37,575 bases of DNA from Conexibacter sp. (GTDB lineage: Bacteria; Actinomycetota; Thermoleophilia; Solirubrobacterales; Solirubrobacteraceae): assembly GCA_025964325.1 (NCBI GenBank), contig JAOPZA010000170.1:1-37575 (forward strand). The letters run 5' to 3'. Both the position numbers and the translations under genes were made by a program. The number at the start of each line of letters is the position of its first letter. Position 1 is the stretch's first letter. Shown piece by piece: positions 1 through 8,509 of this stretch. The notes under the pieces were generated by a model. That model was not told the DNA's origin. It did no database searches and saw only the letters and a program-made list of their open reading frames with translations.

Positions 1-562
1 GCTCCCGCGGCCGCGCGGACCGCTCGCGTTCCTGCGCCTGACCGCGCTCGCGGACGCCTACCCCGACGTGCTGCCCCTCGAGCGCCTCGCGCGGGCGATC
101 GTCGTGGCGTATCGCGAGCTCGGCGAGATCTCCGAGCAGGCGGCCGCCTCGCTCACGCTCGCGCCGCGCACCGGTGGCCTCGTCCGCTGCGCGCTCGCCG
201 ACGGCGACGCGGAGGAGAACCGCCGCTTCGCGAACGCGCTCGAGGAGGCGCTGAACCCGGCGGTCGGCCAGCGCTACGTCGTCAGCCGGCCGATCTGGCC
301 CGCCGGACGCGGGCGGCGAGCGGTCGCCTGGCGGGCGCTGACGTTCCGCGCGCCGCTCGACGTCGCCTGGCACCCGGTTCCGTCCGACCTCGGCTCGCAC
401 AAGCGCCGCGCGGACGTCTACCTTGCCGCGTACAGCGCCCACCTCGGCCCCGGCACGCTGCTGTTCGCGGGCCGCGAGGGAGCCGCCGGCCGCGACCCGC
501 TCGCCGCGGCCGCCGCCGCGGATCCCCAGTTCGTCACGAGCCGCCGTCAGCTCTGGCACTGA
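1..562 (+). CDS. C-terminal part of a large protein, possibly a superfamily II helicase
   Basis: The reading frame is open from base 2, so the gene begins before the window; about 186 residues are visible. I see no helicase motif in this fragment. The tail has a region starting YVVSRPIW and then WHPVPSDLG followed by a helix with SHKRRADVYLAAY. From memory, this arrangement (an arginine-rich start, a WHxVPxxLG segment, and an AxAYxxHxGPG tail) occurs at the C-terminus of long actinobacterial DEAD/DEAH-type helicases, where it is an accessory domain of unknown role. It could equally be an uncharacterised protein. It ends 64 bases before the next gene on the same strand. Confidence 0.45.
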   Translation, partial: LPRPRGPLAFLRLTALADAYPDVLPLERLARAIVVAYRELGEISEQAAASLTLAPRTGGLVRCALADGDAEENRRFANALEEALNPAVGQRYVVSRPIWPAGRGRRAVAWRALTFRAPLDVAWHPVPSDLGSHKRRADVYLAAYSAHLGPGTLLFAGREGAAGRDPLAAAAAADPQFVTSRRQLWH

Positions 563-612
563 CGCGGTCCGCCGCCGTCGGCGTGCGGCGCGCCCCGGGC
601 AGCGCAAGTCGA

Positions 613-618
613 TACCTT
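613..618 (+). promoter_or_regulatory. candidate -10 element, near-leaderless promoter
   Basis: TACCTT fits TANNNT and ends 8 nt before the ATG at 627, so transcription would start at or within a base or two of the start codon. No convincing -35 is seen. It matches the same spacing found at several other genes in the window. Confidence 0.3.
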
Positions 619-626
619 CTGCGCCG

Positions 627-1025
627 ATGGCGCAAGAGCTCTTCCGCATGGTCTGCGTTCCTGCCGCCCTCGAAGGCGCGCCCGACGGCTGGGCCCTCGA
701 GCTGCTGCGCAACGGCGATGTCGCGCTGCTCGCCGACGGCAGCGGCCTCGCGGGCGTCAACGCGGTTGCGCACGCGCTCGACCTCGTGACCGTCCCCGTC
801 GTGCGCGCGGAGGAGACGGCGGAGCGGCAGGACGAGACCGTGATCGCGCATGCCGGGTCGCTGCCGCTCGTCTGGCTCGGCGCGTCGTTCAGCGATCGCG
901 TTCGCGCCTGGGCCCGCGACCGCGGTCCGATGACGCTGCTCGTCGAGGTCGACGGCGCGCTGCCCGACGCCGAGCGCCGCCGGATCGAGCGATTCGTCGC
1001 GCTGCTCGGCCGCCAGACCGAATAG
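627..1025 (+). CDS. hypothetical protein, 132 aa
   Basis: A short acidic soluble protein with no family I recognise. It starts [17 protein letters not shown] and contains [15 protein letters not shown] and [14 protein letters not shown]. No signal peptide, membrane segment or metal motif is visible. I chose the ATG at 627 over upstream in-frame codons because the upstream extension has the arginine/serine/proline composition of an out-of-frame reading and overlaps the previous gene. A TANNNT -10 element lies 8 nt upstream. The gene is convergent with the phosphoesterase gene; a long imperfect inverted repeat sits between their 3' ends. Confidence 0.6.
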   Translation: MAQELFRMVCVPAALEGAPDGWALELLRNGDVALLADGSGLAGVNAVAHALDLVTVPVVRAEETAERQDETVIAHAGSLPLVWLGASFSDRVRAWARDRGPMTLLVEVDGALPDAERRRIERFVALLGRQTE

Positions 1026-1051
1026 TCCGGCCGCGGCGCCGGTCGCGGGTG

Positions 1052-1106
1052 GCTGAGGACGACTGGTCTTCGCGCCTACAGGGCGTGGAAACCAGTGGTC
1101 ATCGGC
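1052..1106. terminator. long imperfect inverted repeat between convergent genes, probable bidirectional terminator
   Basis: Two 25-nt arms (1052-1076 and 1082-1106) are complementary at 19 of 25 positions around a 5-nt loop; some mismatches would be G-U pairs in RNA. The central ACTGGT/ACCAGT block and the loop-proximal CGCC/GGCG block are perfect. It lies between the stop codons of two convergent genes (1025 and 1148), where a hairpin could terminate both transcripts. There is no T-run. A second, better inverted repeat sits in the same context at 27630-27678. Confidence 0.5.
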
Positions 1107-1147
1107 GGGTGACAGGCATTTTCGCTCGCAACGACCCGCCGAACCGA

Positions 1148-2359
1148 TTACCTCGCGGCCAGCAGCCGCCGGACGTCGTCGTAGCGGGTGAGATCCGCGG
1201 GATCCGGCGGCGAGGCCGACGTCAGCAGGGCGCGCAGCGCGGCACGGTCGCCAGCCAGCAGCTCGAGCAACTGCGGCGCGCCGCCCTGCTCCTCGCTGTC
1301 GATGACGATCGCGCTGCCGGGCCAGCTGTGGTCGAGGTAGGCGACGTACTCGGCGACGGAGTCGGCCGGCGGCTCGTAGATCCAGCTGCCGGTGTTCCAA
1401 TAGCGGGCGTCGCCGGCCCCGCCGGCCCCGGCGTCGTCGTCCGGGCGGACGCCGGCGAGCGGCTGGTGGGTATGGGCGAAGACGAGCGACGTCGCCTCCC
1501 GGCTCCAACCGAGGTTACGGCAGACGCGCGCGAAGGCGCGCAGCGCCGGCATCGCCGGCGAGCCCGGCGCGATCGCGCTGCCGAGCGGGAAGTCGCCGGC
1601 GGGGACGGGCAGCGGACGCGCGCCACGCGCGCGTCGCAGCAGCGCGCGGCCCGCGCGGGCGAGCTCACGCTCGGGCGCGGTGATCGCAGCGACGATCTGG
1701 CCGAGCCGGCGCACGTCGGCCTGGATCCGCTGCTCGGCGGCGGCGCCCTTCGGCAGCTGCGCCTCGACGAACAGCAGCTCGGTCAGCGGGACCATCGAGG
1801 CCTCGTAGTCCTCGATCGTCGGGTTCGGCGTGCGGCCGCCGGCGATCCGCCAGAAGCCGCCCTGGAGCAGCCGGTTGGGGAGCGAGCCGCGCACCTCGCC
1901 GTCGAGGTAGTGGCCGTGGCTCAGGAGCACCTCGCCGACGCGGTGGGTCGGGTAGGAGATGACGAGCTCGGTGTCGGGCAGCCGGCGGCGCATGAACGCC
2001 TCGAAGTAGAAGCGCTCGCTCAACTCGTCGAGCAGCTCCGCGTCCGGCTTGCCGGTCGCGATCCGCAGCTCGACGAGGGCGGCGAGGCGCCGCACGAGGA
2101 TGTGGTGGTCGTGGTTGCCGGCGAGCCAGACGACGCGCTTGCCGGCGAGCGTCTCGGCCAGCAGCCCCATCAGCCCGTCGGCGCGCTCGAAGGCGTGCTC
2201 CATCGTCGAGAAGAGCAGGTCGAGCATGTCGCCGAGCAGCACGAGCTCGTCGGCGCGCTCGAGCTCGGGACGCAGCAGCTCGCGCGCCCAGTCGTACGCG
2301 AGCAGGTCGTCGCCGGTCCAGGCGCCGAGGTGCAGGTCGGAGATCACGAGCGTGCGCAC
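1148..2359 (-). CDS. calcineurin-like metallophosphoesterase
   Basis: This 403-aa protein has all the metal-binding blocks of the calcineurin-like phosphoesterase fold: SDLHLG (Asp8, His10), LLGDMLD (Asp44, Asp47), GNHDH (Asn82, His83), SHGH (His148, His150) and FAHTHQP (His296, His298). Such enzymes use two metal ions to hydrolyse phosphomono- or diesters; the substrate cannot be read from the sequence. It is longer than a minimal domain because of a helical insertion at about residues 155-285. No signal peptide is seen, so it is probably cytosolic. I chose the GTG at 2357-2359 because the fold begins at [12 protein letters not shown]; no clear Shine-Dalgarno precedes it. It is divergent from the LLM gene, with 87 nt between the starts. 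Confidence 0.85.
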   Translation of the reverse strand: MRTLVISDLHLGAWTGDDLLAYDWARELLRPELERADELVLLGDMLDLLFSTMEHAFERADGLMGLLAETLAGKRVVWLAGNHDHHILVRRLAALVELRIATGKPDAELLDELSERFYFEAFMRRRLPDTELVISYPTHRVGEVLLSHGHYLDGEVRGSLPNRLLQGGFWRIAGGRTPNPTIEDYEASMVPLTELLFVEAQLPKGAAAEQRIQADVRRLGQIVAAITAPERELARAGRALLRRARGARPLPVPAGDFPLGSAIAPGSPAMPALRAFARVCRNLGWSREATSLVFAHTHQPLAGVRPDDDAGAGGAGDARYWNTGSWIYEPPADSVAEYVAYLDHSWPGSAIVIDSEEQGGAPQLLELLAGDRAALRALLTSASPPDPADLTRYDDVRRLLAAR

Positions 2360-2411
2360 GGCGTGGAAGGAGAGCAGATCGGCGGCCGAGCGGGCCGTGC
2401 CACGGACGGTT

Positions 2412-2440
2412 GTTGCGCGAGCAACTACTTGCGCTATGCT
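2412..2440 (+). promoter_or_regulatory. promoter with an inverted-repeat operator candidate
   Basis: A -35-like TTGCGC (2413-2418), a 16-nt spacer and a good -10, TATGCT (2435-2440), lie just before the ATG at 2447. The start point would fall on or next to the A of the ATG, so the mRNA is probably leaderless. The perfect inverted repeat GTTGC-GCGA-GCAAC (2412-2425) overlaps the -35 and could be an operator, perhaps of the MarR type; no regulator gene is adjacent. GGAGG at 2441-2445 is only 1 nt from the ATG, too close to act as a normal ribosome binding site. Confidence 0.55.
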
Positions 2441-2446
2441 GGAGGT

Positions 2447-3508
2447 ATGGAACTCGGACTCGCCACCTTCGCCGACCTCGCCTCCGGCATCAGCCCGCAG
2501 CAGCGCATGCGCAACCTGATCGAGGAGGCCGAGCTGGCCGACCAGCTCGGCCTCGACGTCTTCGCGATCGGTGAGCACCACCGCGAGGACTTCCTCGTCT
2601 CCTCGCCCGCCGTGGCGCTCGCGGCCGCCGCCGTCAGGACGGAGCGGATCCGCCTCTCGAGCGCGGTCACCGTCCTCAGCTCGGACGATCCGGTCCGCGT
2701 CTTCCAGCAGTTTGCGGAGGTCGACCTGCTCTCGGGCGGCCGCGCGGAGATCATGGCGGGGCGCGGGTCGTTCATCGAGTCCTTCCCGCTCTTCGGCTAC
2801 GACCTCGACGACTACGACGAGCTCTACGCGGAGAAGCTGGAGCTGCTGCTGAAGCTGCGCGACGCCACGCACGTCAGCTGGTCGGGCCGTCACCGCGCGC
2901 CGCTGCGCGACGCCGGCGTCTGGCCCCGGCCCGTGCAGGAGCAGCTGCCGATCTGGGTGGCCGTCGGCGGCTCGCCGCAGTCGGTCGTCCGCGCCGGCAC
3001 GCTCGGCCTGCCGCTGACGGTCGCGATCATCGGCGGCCAGCCCGAGCGCTTCGTCCCGCTCGTGGAGCTCTACCGGTCGGCCGCCGCAGAGGCCGGTCAC
3101 GGCCCCGAGCGCACGAAGGTCGCGATCAACACGCACGCGTTCGTCGGCGACACCTCCGAGCAGGCCGACGCCGCCTTCGCCCCCTCGTACCTCACGATGA
3201 TGAACCGGATCGGCCGCGAGCGCGGCTGGCCGCCGTCGGGCCGACACGACTACGACGCGCTGCGCTCGCCGCGCGGCGCCCTCGCGGTCGGCTCGGTCGA
3301 GCAGGTGGCCGAGAAGATCCTCTTCGAGCACGAGCTGTTCGCCCATCAGCGCTACATCGGGCAGATGAGCGTCGGCGCGGTCGAGCACCGCGACGTGCTC
3401 CGCTCGATGGAGCTGTTCGGGACCGAGGTCGCGCCGGTCGTGCGGGCCGAGGTGGCGCGTCGCGAAGCGCGCCCCGCGCCCGAGCCGTCCGCGTCGCAGC
3501 CGGCCTGA
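2447..3508 (+). CDS. LLM-class flavin-dependent monooxygenase
   Basis: This 353-aa luciferase-like monooxygenase is a soluble TIM-barrel enzyme that uses reduced FMN. It starts [11 protein letters not shown]; later signatures are [38 protein letters not shown] and [12 protein letters not shown]. From memory this pattern resembles the Atu2307/SP_0267 group of LLM enzymes, whose substrates are mostly unknown. The length suits a single-component LLM domain. The ATG at 2447 is set by the family start and by the TATGCT promoter 6 nt upstream. The promoter carries an inverted repeat, so induction by a small molecule is possible. No flavin reductase is adjacent. Confidence 0.85.
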   Translation: MELGLATFADLASGISPQQRMRNLIEEAELADQLGLDVFAIGEHHREDFLVSSPAVALAAAAVRTERIRLSSAVTVLSSDDPVRVFQQFAEVDLLSGGRAEIMAGRGSFIESFPLFGYDLDDYDELYAEKLELLLKLRDATHVSWSGRHRAPLRDAGVWPRPVQEQLPIWVAVGGSPQSVVRAGTLGLPLTVAIIGGQPERFVPLVELYRSAAAEAGHGPERTKVAINTHAFVGDTSEQADAAFAPSYLTMMNRIGRERGWPPSGRHDYDALRSPRGALAVGSVEQVAEKILFEHELFAHQRYIGQMSVGAVEHRDVLRSMELFGTEVAPVVRAEVARREARPAPEPSASQPA

Positions 3509-3533
3509 GCGCGACGCGGCGGCGGCCGCTTCC

Positions 3534-3539
3534 TATAGT
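3534..3539 (+). promoter_or_regulatory. candidate -10 element
   Basis: TATAGT stands out in very GC-rich sequence 34 nt before the ATG at 3574. Unlike several other genes here, this one then has a leader with a Shine-Dalgarno (GAGGGAG at 3562-3568). No clear -35 is visible. Confidence 0.4.
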
Positions 3540-3573
3540 CACCCGGACCGGGCGCGCCGACGAGGGAGCCATC

Positions 3574-4902
3574 ATGCGGGAGTTCGACTGTGTCGTCATC
3601 GGAACGGGGCCGGGCGGCCGGGCGGTCGCTCCCGCGCTGGCGGCGGCCGGCCGGCGCATCGCCGCCGTCGAGGCCGAGCTCGTCGGCGGCGAGTGTCCGT
3701 TCTGGGCCTGCATCCCGTCGAAGACGCTGCTGCGCCCCGCGCAGCTGCGCGACGACGCGCGTCACGTCGCCGGCATCGCCGAGCCGACGCCGGACTGGCC
3801 GCAGGTGCGCGCGTATCGCGACTACATGAACTCCGGGCTCGACGACTCCCGCAACGCCGAGTCGCTCGAGCGCGCAGGCGTGACGTTGCTGCGCGGCGAG
3901 GCGCGGATCCCGCGCGCCGGTCGCGTCGTGGTCGGCGAGGAGGAGCTGAGCTGTGCCGAGATCGTGATCGCGAGCGGCTCGAGCGCGCTCGTCCCCGAGA
4001 TCCCGGGGCTGGAGCCGAGCAGGGTCTGGACCAACCGCGAGGCGACGACGCTGACGGAGGTCCCCGCCTCGGCGATCGTGCTCGGCGCCGGTCCGGTCGG
4101 CATCGAGGTCGGTCAGTACCTCGCCGAGTTCGGTTGCGCGGTGACGCTGCTCGAGCGGTCCGAGCGCGCGCTCGCGCGCGAGGATCCCGAGGTCGGCGAG
4201 CACGTCGCCCGCGTACTGGCCGCGCACCGCATCGAGCTGCGCACCGGCGTGACGGTCACCGCCGTCGAGCACGACGCGACCGGCGTGCTCGTGCGCACGG
4301 ACGACGGCGCCACGCACCGGGCCGAGCGCCTGGTCGCGGCGACGGGCCGCAGATCGCGCATCGAGGGCCTGACGCCGGACGGCGTCGAGCTGCGCCGCGG
4401 CAACGTCGTCGTCGACGAGCGCTGCCGCGCGGCCGAGGGGATCTGGGCGATCGGCGACGTCACCGGCGTCGCGCAGTTCACCCATGTCGCCGGCTACCAG
4501 GGCCGCGTCGTCGCCGAGAACCTGCTCGGTCGCGACGCGACCGCCGACTACCGCGCCGTGCCGCGCGTCGTCTTCTGCGAGCCGGAGGTCGCCGCCGTCG
4601 GGATGACGGCGTCCCAGGCGCGCGAGGCCGGCCTCGCCGTCGACCGCGCGACGGTCGCGCTCGCCGAGGTCGACCGCACCGAGACCTACGGGAGGGACCT
4701 CTTCGGGGGCGTCGGCGTGCTCGCGGATCGCGACCGCGGCGTGCTGGTCGGCGCCTGGGCCGTCGGGCCGGAGGCGGGGGAGTGGATCCACACCGCCGCG
4801 CTCGCCGTCAAGGCCGAGGTCCCGCTCGCGGTGCTGCGCGACTTCGTGCCGCAGTTCCCGACCTTCAACGAGCTCTGGAGCACCGTCGTGCGGAGGCTCT
4901 GA
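3574..4902 (+). CDS. pyridine nucleotide-disulfide oxidoreductase lacking the usual C-terminal His
   Basis: This 442-aa flavoprotein has the class I disulfide reductase layout. There is an N-terminal FAD site (GTGPGG, residues 10-15), a redox disulfide GGECPFWACIPSK (Cys41, Cys46), a NAD(P) site (VLGAGPVGIEVGQYLAEFG), a second FAD motif (IWAIGDVTG) and a C-terminal dimerisation domain. In lipoamide dehydrogenase, mercuric reductase and glutathione reductase the C-terminus carries HPT-x-x-E; here it reads FPTFNE (428-433), so the catalytic His is replaced by Phe. It is therefore probably not a standard lipoamide dehydrogenase. No E2 or pyruvate dehydrogenase genes are nearby. Shine-Dalgarno GAGGGAG precedes the ATG. 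Confidence 0.85.
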   Translation: MREFDCVVIGTGPGGRAVAPALAAAGRRIAAVEAELVGGECPFWACIPSKTLLRPAQLRDDARHVAGIAEPTPDWPQVRAYRDYMNSGLDDSRNAESLERAGVTLLRGEARIPRAGRVVVGEEELSCAEIVIASGSSALVPEIPGLEPSRVWTNREATTLTEVPASAIVLGAGPVGIEVGQYLAEFGCAVTLLERSERALAREDPEVGEHVARVLAAHRIELRTGVTVTAVEHDATGVLVRTDDGATHRAERLVAATGRRSRIEGLTPDGVELRRGNVVVDERCRAAEGIWAIGDVTGVAQFTHVAGYQGRVVAENLLGRDATADYRAVPRVVFCEPEVAAVGMTASQAREAGLAVDRATVALAEVDRTETYGRDLFGGVGVLADRDRGVLVGAWAVGPEAGEWIHTAALAVKAEVPLAVLRDFVPQFPTFNELWSTVVRRL

Positions 4903-4904
4903 GG

Positions 4905-4925
4905 GGCGGCGGAGGCCGGGCCGCC
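4905..4925. terminator. small hairpin between convergent genes
   Basis: GGCGGC (4905-4910) and GCCGCC (4920-4925) form a 6-bp stem with a 9-nt loop in the 30-nt gap between the oxidoreductase and LtrA genes. It may act as a terminator in either direction, but such short GC stems are common by chance in this base composition. Confidence 0.3.
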
Positions 4926-4932
4926 TGCGAGG

Positions 4933-6153
4933 TCAGCTCGCTCCCGTCTGCTCCTCGGCGGCTGCGTCGAGGCGCTCCAGCGGCGCCGGCTCGCCGCGAC
5001 GGGCGCGTCGCCGGCCGGAGATCCGCTCCGACACGATCACGGCGATCAGGATCGCGAGCAGCAGCGCGGCGACGACGAGCGCGGGAGCGAACGCGCCGAT
5101 CCCGCCCGTCGCGGCGCAGGCGACCGCGCCCGCGAGCCGCTTGCGGCTGAGCGAACCGGACATCCGCAGGCGGAAGAGGGCGTGCGCGAGGAGGTAGATC
5201 GCGGGACCGGCGACGAGCGCGGCGACCTCGCGGCCCGGCAGCACCTCGGTCGGGCGCGCGATCACGAGCTCGTCGCCGACCGCCGAGACGATCACCCCCG
5301 TGATCAGCACGACGTGCAGGTAGGTGTAGCCGTCGCGGGCCAGCTGCGTGCGGCGCAGGCCGGCCAGCTCCAGCCGCCGCTGCGCGATCTGGGCGACGTA
5401 GTTGAAGTAGAGCCACCAGAACGCGGCGGTCGAGAGGAACGCGACCGCGAACGCGACGACGCGCGCGAGGTCGAGCTGGAGCTCCGAGGTGGTCGCGCCG
5501 GTGACGACGATCGACTCGCCCAGCGCGATGATCACGAACAGCTGGAAGCGCTCGGCGAAGTGCGCGGTGCCGACGTCCCAGGCGGTGCTCGGGAACGGCC
5601 GACCGGGCAGCCAGAAGGTGACGAGCGGCGCGCCGTAGTCGATCACCAGCGCGACCAGCCAGAGGACCGTGCGCGCGGTCCCGTCGGCGAGCGCGCCGGC
5701 GATCCAGAAGGCGCCCGCGAACGCGAACCAGATCAGGATCCGCACGGCCCGCTGGCGCTCGATCGTGCCGCGGGCGCCCGCGCCGAAGGCCAGGAAGAGA
5801 TGGCGCCCGACCTGGATCGCGACGTAGGAGCCGGCGAACAGCAGCGCGCGAGCGCCGAACGCCTGCGGGATCGCGACCGCCATCAGCAGGCTCGCGAGCA
5901 TCGTCGCGATCAGCGCGAGGCGGACGACGGGCGACTCGGGATCGAGCTCGTTGGTGACCCAGGTCGTGTAGTTCCACGCCCACCAGACGACGAGCAGCAC
6001 GAGCATCGACTGCCCCGCGCCCTCCCACGTCAGGTGGCGCAGCAACAGGTGGGAGACCTGCGTGATCGCGAAGACGAAGACGAGGTCGTAGAACAGCTCC
6101 AGCGTCGTCGCGCGCTGCTCCTCGCCCTCGCGACGACGTTGGAAGCGACTCAT
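4933..6153 (-). CDS. ltrA: LtrA family membrane protein (low temperature requirement A)
   Basis: This 406-aa integral membrane protein carries the LtrA signature near its start, TTLELFYDLVFVFAITQVSH, followed by about ten hydrophobic helices. Mid-protein is the second family block, HFAERFQLFVIIALGESI. The last 30 residues are charged and probably cytoplasmic. LtrA was named from a Listeria cold-growth mutant; its biochemical role is unknown and a transport role is inferred. I prefer the ATG at 6153 (MSRFQRR) to the GTG four codons upstream, because a -10-like TAGTGT (6164-6169) sits 10 nt before it. It is the last of three minus-strand membrane-protein genes. Confidence 0.85.
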   Translation of the reverse strand: MSRFQRRREGEEQRATTLELFYDLVFVFAITQVSHLLLRHLTWEGAGQSMLVLLVVWWAWNYTTWVTNELDPESPVVRLALIATMLASLLMAVAIPQAFGARALLFAGSYVAIQVGRHLFLAFGAGARGTIERQRAVRILIWFAFAGAFWIAGALADGTARTVLWLVALVIDYGAPLVTFWLPGRPFPSTAWDVGTAHFAERFQLFVIIALGESIVVTGATTSELQLDLARVVAFAVAFLSTAAFWWLYFNYVAQIAQRRLELAGLRRTQLARDGYTYLHVVLITGVIVSAVGDELVIARPTEVLPGREVAALVAGPAIYLLAHALFRLRMSGSLSRKRLAGAVACAATGGIGAFAPALVVAALLLAILIAVIVSERISGRRRARRGEPAPLERLDAAAEEQTGAS

Positions 6154-6163
6154 CCGGAGCCCC

Positions 6164-6169
6164 ACACTA
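6164..6169 (-). promoter_or_regulatory. candidate -10 element upstream of ltrA
   Basis: On the minus strand TAGTGT lies 10 nt before the ATG at 6153, which would give a leader of only a few bases. No -35 is recognisable. It overlaps the alternative GTG at 6165-6163, which argues against that start. Confidence 0.3.
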
Positions 6170-6180
6170 CGCGCCCCGCG

Positions 6181-6921
6181 TCACGGCCCCGCGTCGGCCC
6201 AGTCCGCGGCCGCGGCCGCGGCCGAGCGGCGGTGGACGACGACGCCGGCGGCGGCGATCGTCGCGAACGCGAGGGCGAGCGGGACGACGAGCGCGACCCG
6301 CAGCGCGAGGACGGTGCCGGCGAGCGCGCCGAGGAGCATCGAGACGACCGCCAGCGCGCGGTGGTCGAGCGTGAGGCCGGAGCCGCCGGCGAGCCTCGCA
6401 TCGGCCGCGATGCCGGTGAGCGTCGAGGTCAGGACCGTCGTCGTCAGCCCCGGGACCCCGATGCTGCGCGCGACCGCCGTCTGGAGGCCCATCGCGAGCG
6501 CGAGCAGGACGATCAGCACGTCGCGCACGACGCGGCCGGTGTCGTCACCGGTCGCGAGCGCGACGACGACCGCGACGGCGAGCAGCGCGCCCTCGGTCGC
6601 CACCCCTGCGCGCAGCAGGTGCCCGCGGTGGGCGCCGATCCGGCGGCCCAGCCGCCCGCCGCCGGCCGCGCCGGCGAGGAACGCGACCAGCGCGAGCAGC
6701 GACGACACGACCGACAGGCCCGCGCCGCCGCCGAGCGCGAAGCCGAGCAGCACGACGTTGCCCGTCATGTTGCCGACGAACACGTGGCCGAGCATCAGGT
6801 AGCTGACCGCGTCGACGAGCCCGGTCGCGAACGTCAGCAGGACCAGCAGCCGCGGCAGCGGTCCGTGCCGCGCGTCCTCCGGCGGCCAGACGGTCCGAAT
6901 CGCTCGATCGAGGGCGCCCAC
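6181..6921 (-). CDS. DUF1275 (YoaK-like) family membrane protein
   Basis: This 246-aa membrane protein has the DUF1275 hallmark at residues 24-60: LLVLLTFATGLVDAVSYLMLGHVFVGNMTGN appears there as separate conserved blocks (ATGLVDAVSYL, LGHVFVGNMTGN). About six hydrophobic helices follow, with GLQTAVARSIGVPGLTTTVLTSTLTG in the middle, a second family block given here only to locate it. The function is unknown; the fold has been compared with transporters. The GTG at 6921 is used because the next in-frame start would remove the conserved first helix. It is 27 nt upstream of ltrA, so the two may be co-transcribed, and a hairpin separates it from the MFS gene. Confidence 0.85.
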   Translation of the reverse strand: MGALDRAIRTVWPPEDARHGPLPRLLVLLTFATGLVDAVSYLMLGHVFVGNMTGNVVLLGFALGGGAGLSVVSSLLALVAFLAGAAGGGRLGRRIGAHRGHLLRAGVATEGALLAVAVVVALATGDDTGRVVRDVLIVLLALAMGLQTAVARSIGVPGLTTTVLTSTLTGIAADARLAGGSGLTLDHRALAVVSMLLGALAGTVLALRVALVVPLALAFATIAAAGVVVHRRSAAAAAADWADAGP

Positions 6922-6936
6922 CTGGCGGGGATCAAA

Positions 6937-6960
6937 GCACGGCGCCGCGCCACGCCGTGC
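6937..6960 (-). terminator. intrinsic-type terminator after the MFS gene
   Basis: GCACGGCG (6937-6944) and CGCCGTGC (6953-6960) form a perfect 8-bp stem with an 8-nt loop. Read on the minus strand, the stem is followed by TTT. It lies between the MFS stop (7007) and the DUF1275 start (6921), so it could end the MFS transcript. The following TTTGAT (6931-6936) could double as a weak -10 for the DUF1275 gene. Confidence 0.5.
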
Positions 6961-7006
6961 AGGGCGGGCGGGCGCCGGCGCGCCGAGCGGCCATCCGGCC
7001 GGCGCG

Positions 7007-8509
7007 TCAGGGGCGCTCCTCGACCCGCTCGACCCCGACCAGCCCGGCAGCGCCGAGCTCGCCCTCCTCCTGCATCATCCGCGCCAGCTCGCCGTCCTGC
7101 GCGGCGCGCTCGGCCTCGGTGCGGCTGTCGCCGCCGCGCGGCAGGAGCCACGCGACGACCGCCGCGGCGGCGCAGATGCCGGCGGCGATCCAGAGCGTGT
7201 TGCGGTAGCCGGCGAGCGTCGGGAGGTGCTGACCGGGCGGCGTGTGGGCCGCCAGCAGCGCCGCCGAGACCGCGCTGCCGAGCGAGAAGCCGACGTAGCG
7301 GACGACCTGGTAGAAGCCCATCGCGCTGCCGGTCTCGTCCTCGGGCACCGCGCGCACGATCAGCCCCGGGATCGCGGCGAAGGTGTAGCCGAGCCCGATG
7401 CCGACGAGCCCCATCGTCACGAACGCCTGCCACAGCGAGCTGTGCACGAGCGCGAAGAAGGCGCCGGCGGCGGCGACCGCGAGCGCGCCGAGCGGGATGA
7501 TCGCGCGCGACCCGATGCGGCGCGAGAGCGCCGGCACGGATCGGCTCGCGGCCAGGCTGAGGATCGAGAAGGGGACGAGGCAGAGGCCGGCGACGAGCAC
7601 CGAGGCGCCGAAGCCGTACCCGGCGCGCGGCGAGGTCTGGACGAAGTCGGTCACCAGCGACAGGTACATGTACATCGCGATCCCGAGCACGAGCGCCGAG
7701 ACGTCGCCGGTCAGGACGGCGCGCCGGCGCAGCAGCCGCAGCTCGACCAGCGGGCGGCTCGAGCGCAGCTGCTGCACGACCCAGGCGGCGAGCACCACGA
7801 CCGCGGCGGCGAACAGCGCGAGGACGCGGGCGGACGCCCAGCCCCAGGCGTTGCCCTGCCCGATCGCGAGCAGCAGCGCGACCAGCCCGACGGAGACGAG
7901 CAGCGCGCCGACGGTGTCGAGACGGGCTCGCGGCGCGTCGCGGTTGGAGGGGACGACCGCGAGCGTCGCCAGCAGCGCGACGCCGCTGACGAGTCCGCCG
8001 AAGAGGAACGCGGCGTGCAGGCCGAGGTGCTGCGCGATCAGGCCGCTGATCGGATAGCCGGCGCCGACGCCGGCCGCGGCGGAGACCGACAGCAGCGCGA
8101 TCGCGGCCGGCGCGTCCTCTCGCGGCAGGTGATCGCGCGCGGCCGCCATCGTCAGCGGCGCGAGGCCCAGCCCGACGCCCTGCATCGCGCGGCCGACGAC
8201 CAGCACGGGCAGGTCGTTCGCAAGGCCGGCGATGATCCCGCCGAGGAAGACGATCCCGAGGCCGGCCGCGATCGTCTCGCGGCGGTAGGGCCCGTCGCCG
8301 AGCCGGCCCATGATCGGCGCGCTGATCGCGCCCGCCAGCAGGGCGGCGGTCAGCGACCACTGCGCCTCGCTGAGCGAGACGTGGAGGTGCTGGGAGACGA
8401 GCGGCACGAGCGGGGCGCCGAGGCTGCTGATGACGGCGGCGACGAGCGTCACGAAGACGAGCACCGGCGTGAGCGCCGCTGTGCGCGATCTGGTCGAGCC
8501 CGAAGTCAT
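7007..8509 (-). CDS. MFS drug/metabolite exporter, DHA2-like
   Basis: This 500-aa major facilitator protein, with about 14 hydrophobic helices, is typical of the DHA2 (EmrB/QacA-like) proton-coupled exporters. The loop 2-3 motif is MGRLGDGPYRRE. A motif-C-like glycine/proline-rich helix (SVSAAAGVGAGYPISG) is present in helix 5, as in antiporters. A C-terminal charged tail of about 40 residues is probably cytoplasmic. The ATG at 8509 (MTSGSTRS) begins just before the first helix; the upstream frame is antisense to GH15 coding sequence. A perfect palindrome covers the start codon, so a local or distant repressor (TetR- or MarR-type would be usual) probably controls it. The substrate is unknown. 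Confidence 0.85.
   Translation of the reverse strand: MTSGSTRSRTAALTPVLVFVTLVAAVISSLGAPLVPLVSQHLHVSLSEAQWSLTAALLAGAISAPIMGRLGDGPYRRETIAAGLGIVFLGGIIAGLANDLPVLVVGRAMQGVGLGLAPLTMAAARDHLPREDAPAAIALLSVSAAAGVGAGYPISGLIAQHLGLHAAFLFGGLVSGVALLATLAVVPSNRDAPRARLDTVGALLVSVGLVALLLAIGQGNAWGWASARVLALFAAAVVVLAAWVVQQLRSSRPLVELRLLRRRAVLTGDVSALVLGIAMYMYLSLVTDFVQTSPRAGYGFGASVLVAGLCLVPFSILSLAASRSVPALSRRIGSRAIIPLGALAVAAAGAFFALVHSSLWQAFVTMGLVGIGLGYTFAAIPGLIVRAVPEDETGSAMGFYQVVRYVGFSLGSAVSAALLAAHTPPGQHLPTLAGYRNTLWIAAGICAAAAVVAWLLPRGGDSRTEAERAAQDGELARMMQEEGELGAAGLVGVERVEERP

Noticed and set aside
1104-1140. Second hairpin, GGCGGGT/ACCCGCC, next to the repeat at 1052-1106
   Set aside because: The 7-bp arms are 23 nt apart and overlap the better-supported inverted repeat; probably chance.
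1049-2446. An N-terminal extension of the LLM monooxygenase of about 460 codons
   Set aside because: It is antisense to the phosphoesterase and lacks domains; the family start and a promoter lie at 2447.
3574-4902. E3 subunit (lipoamide dehydrogenase) of a 2-oxoacid dehydrogenase
   Set aside because: The catalytic His is missing and no E1/E2 genes are nearby.
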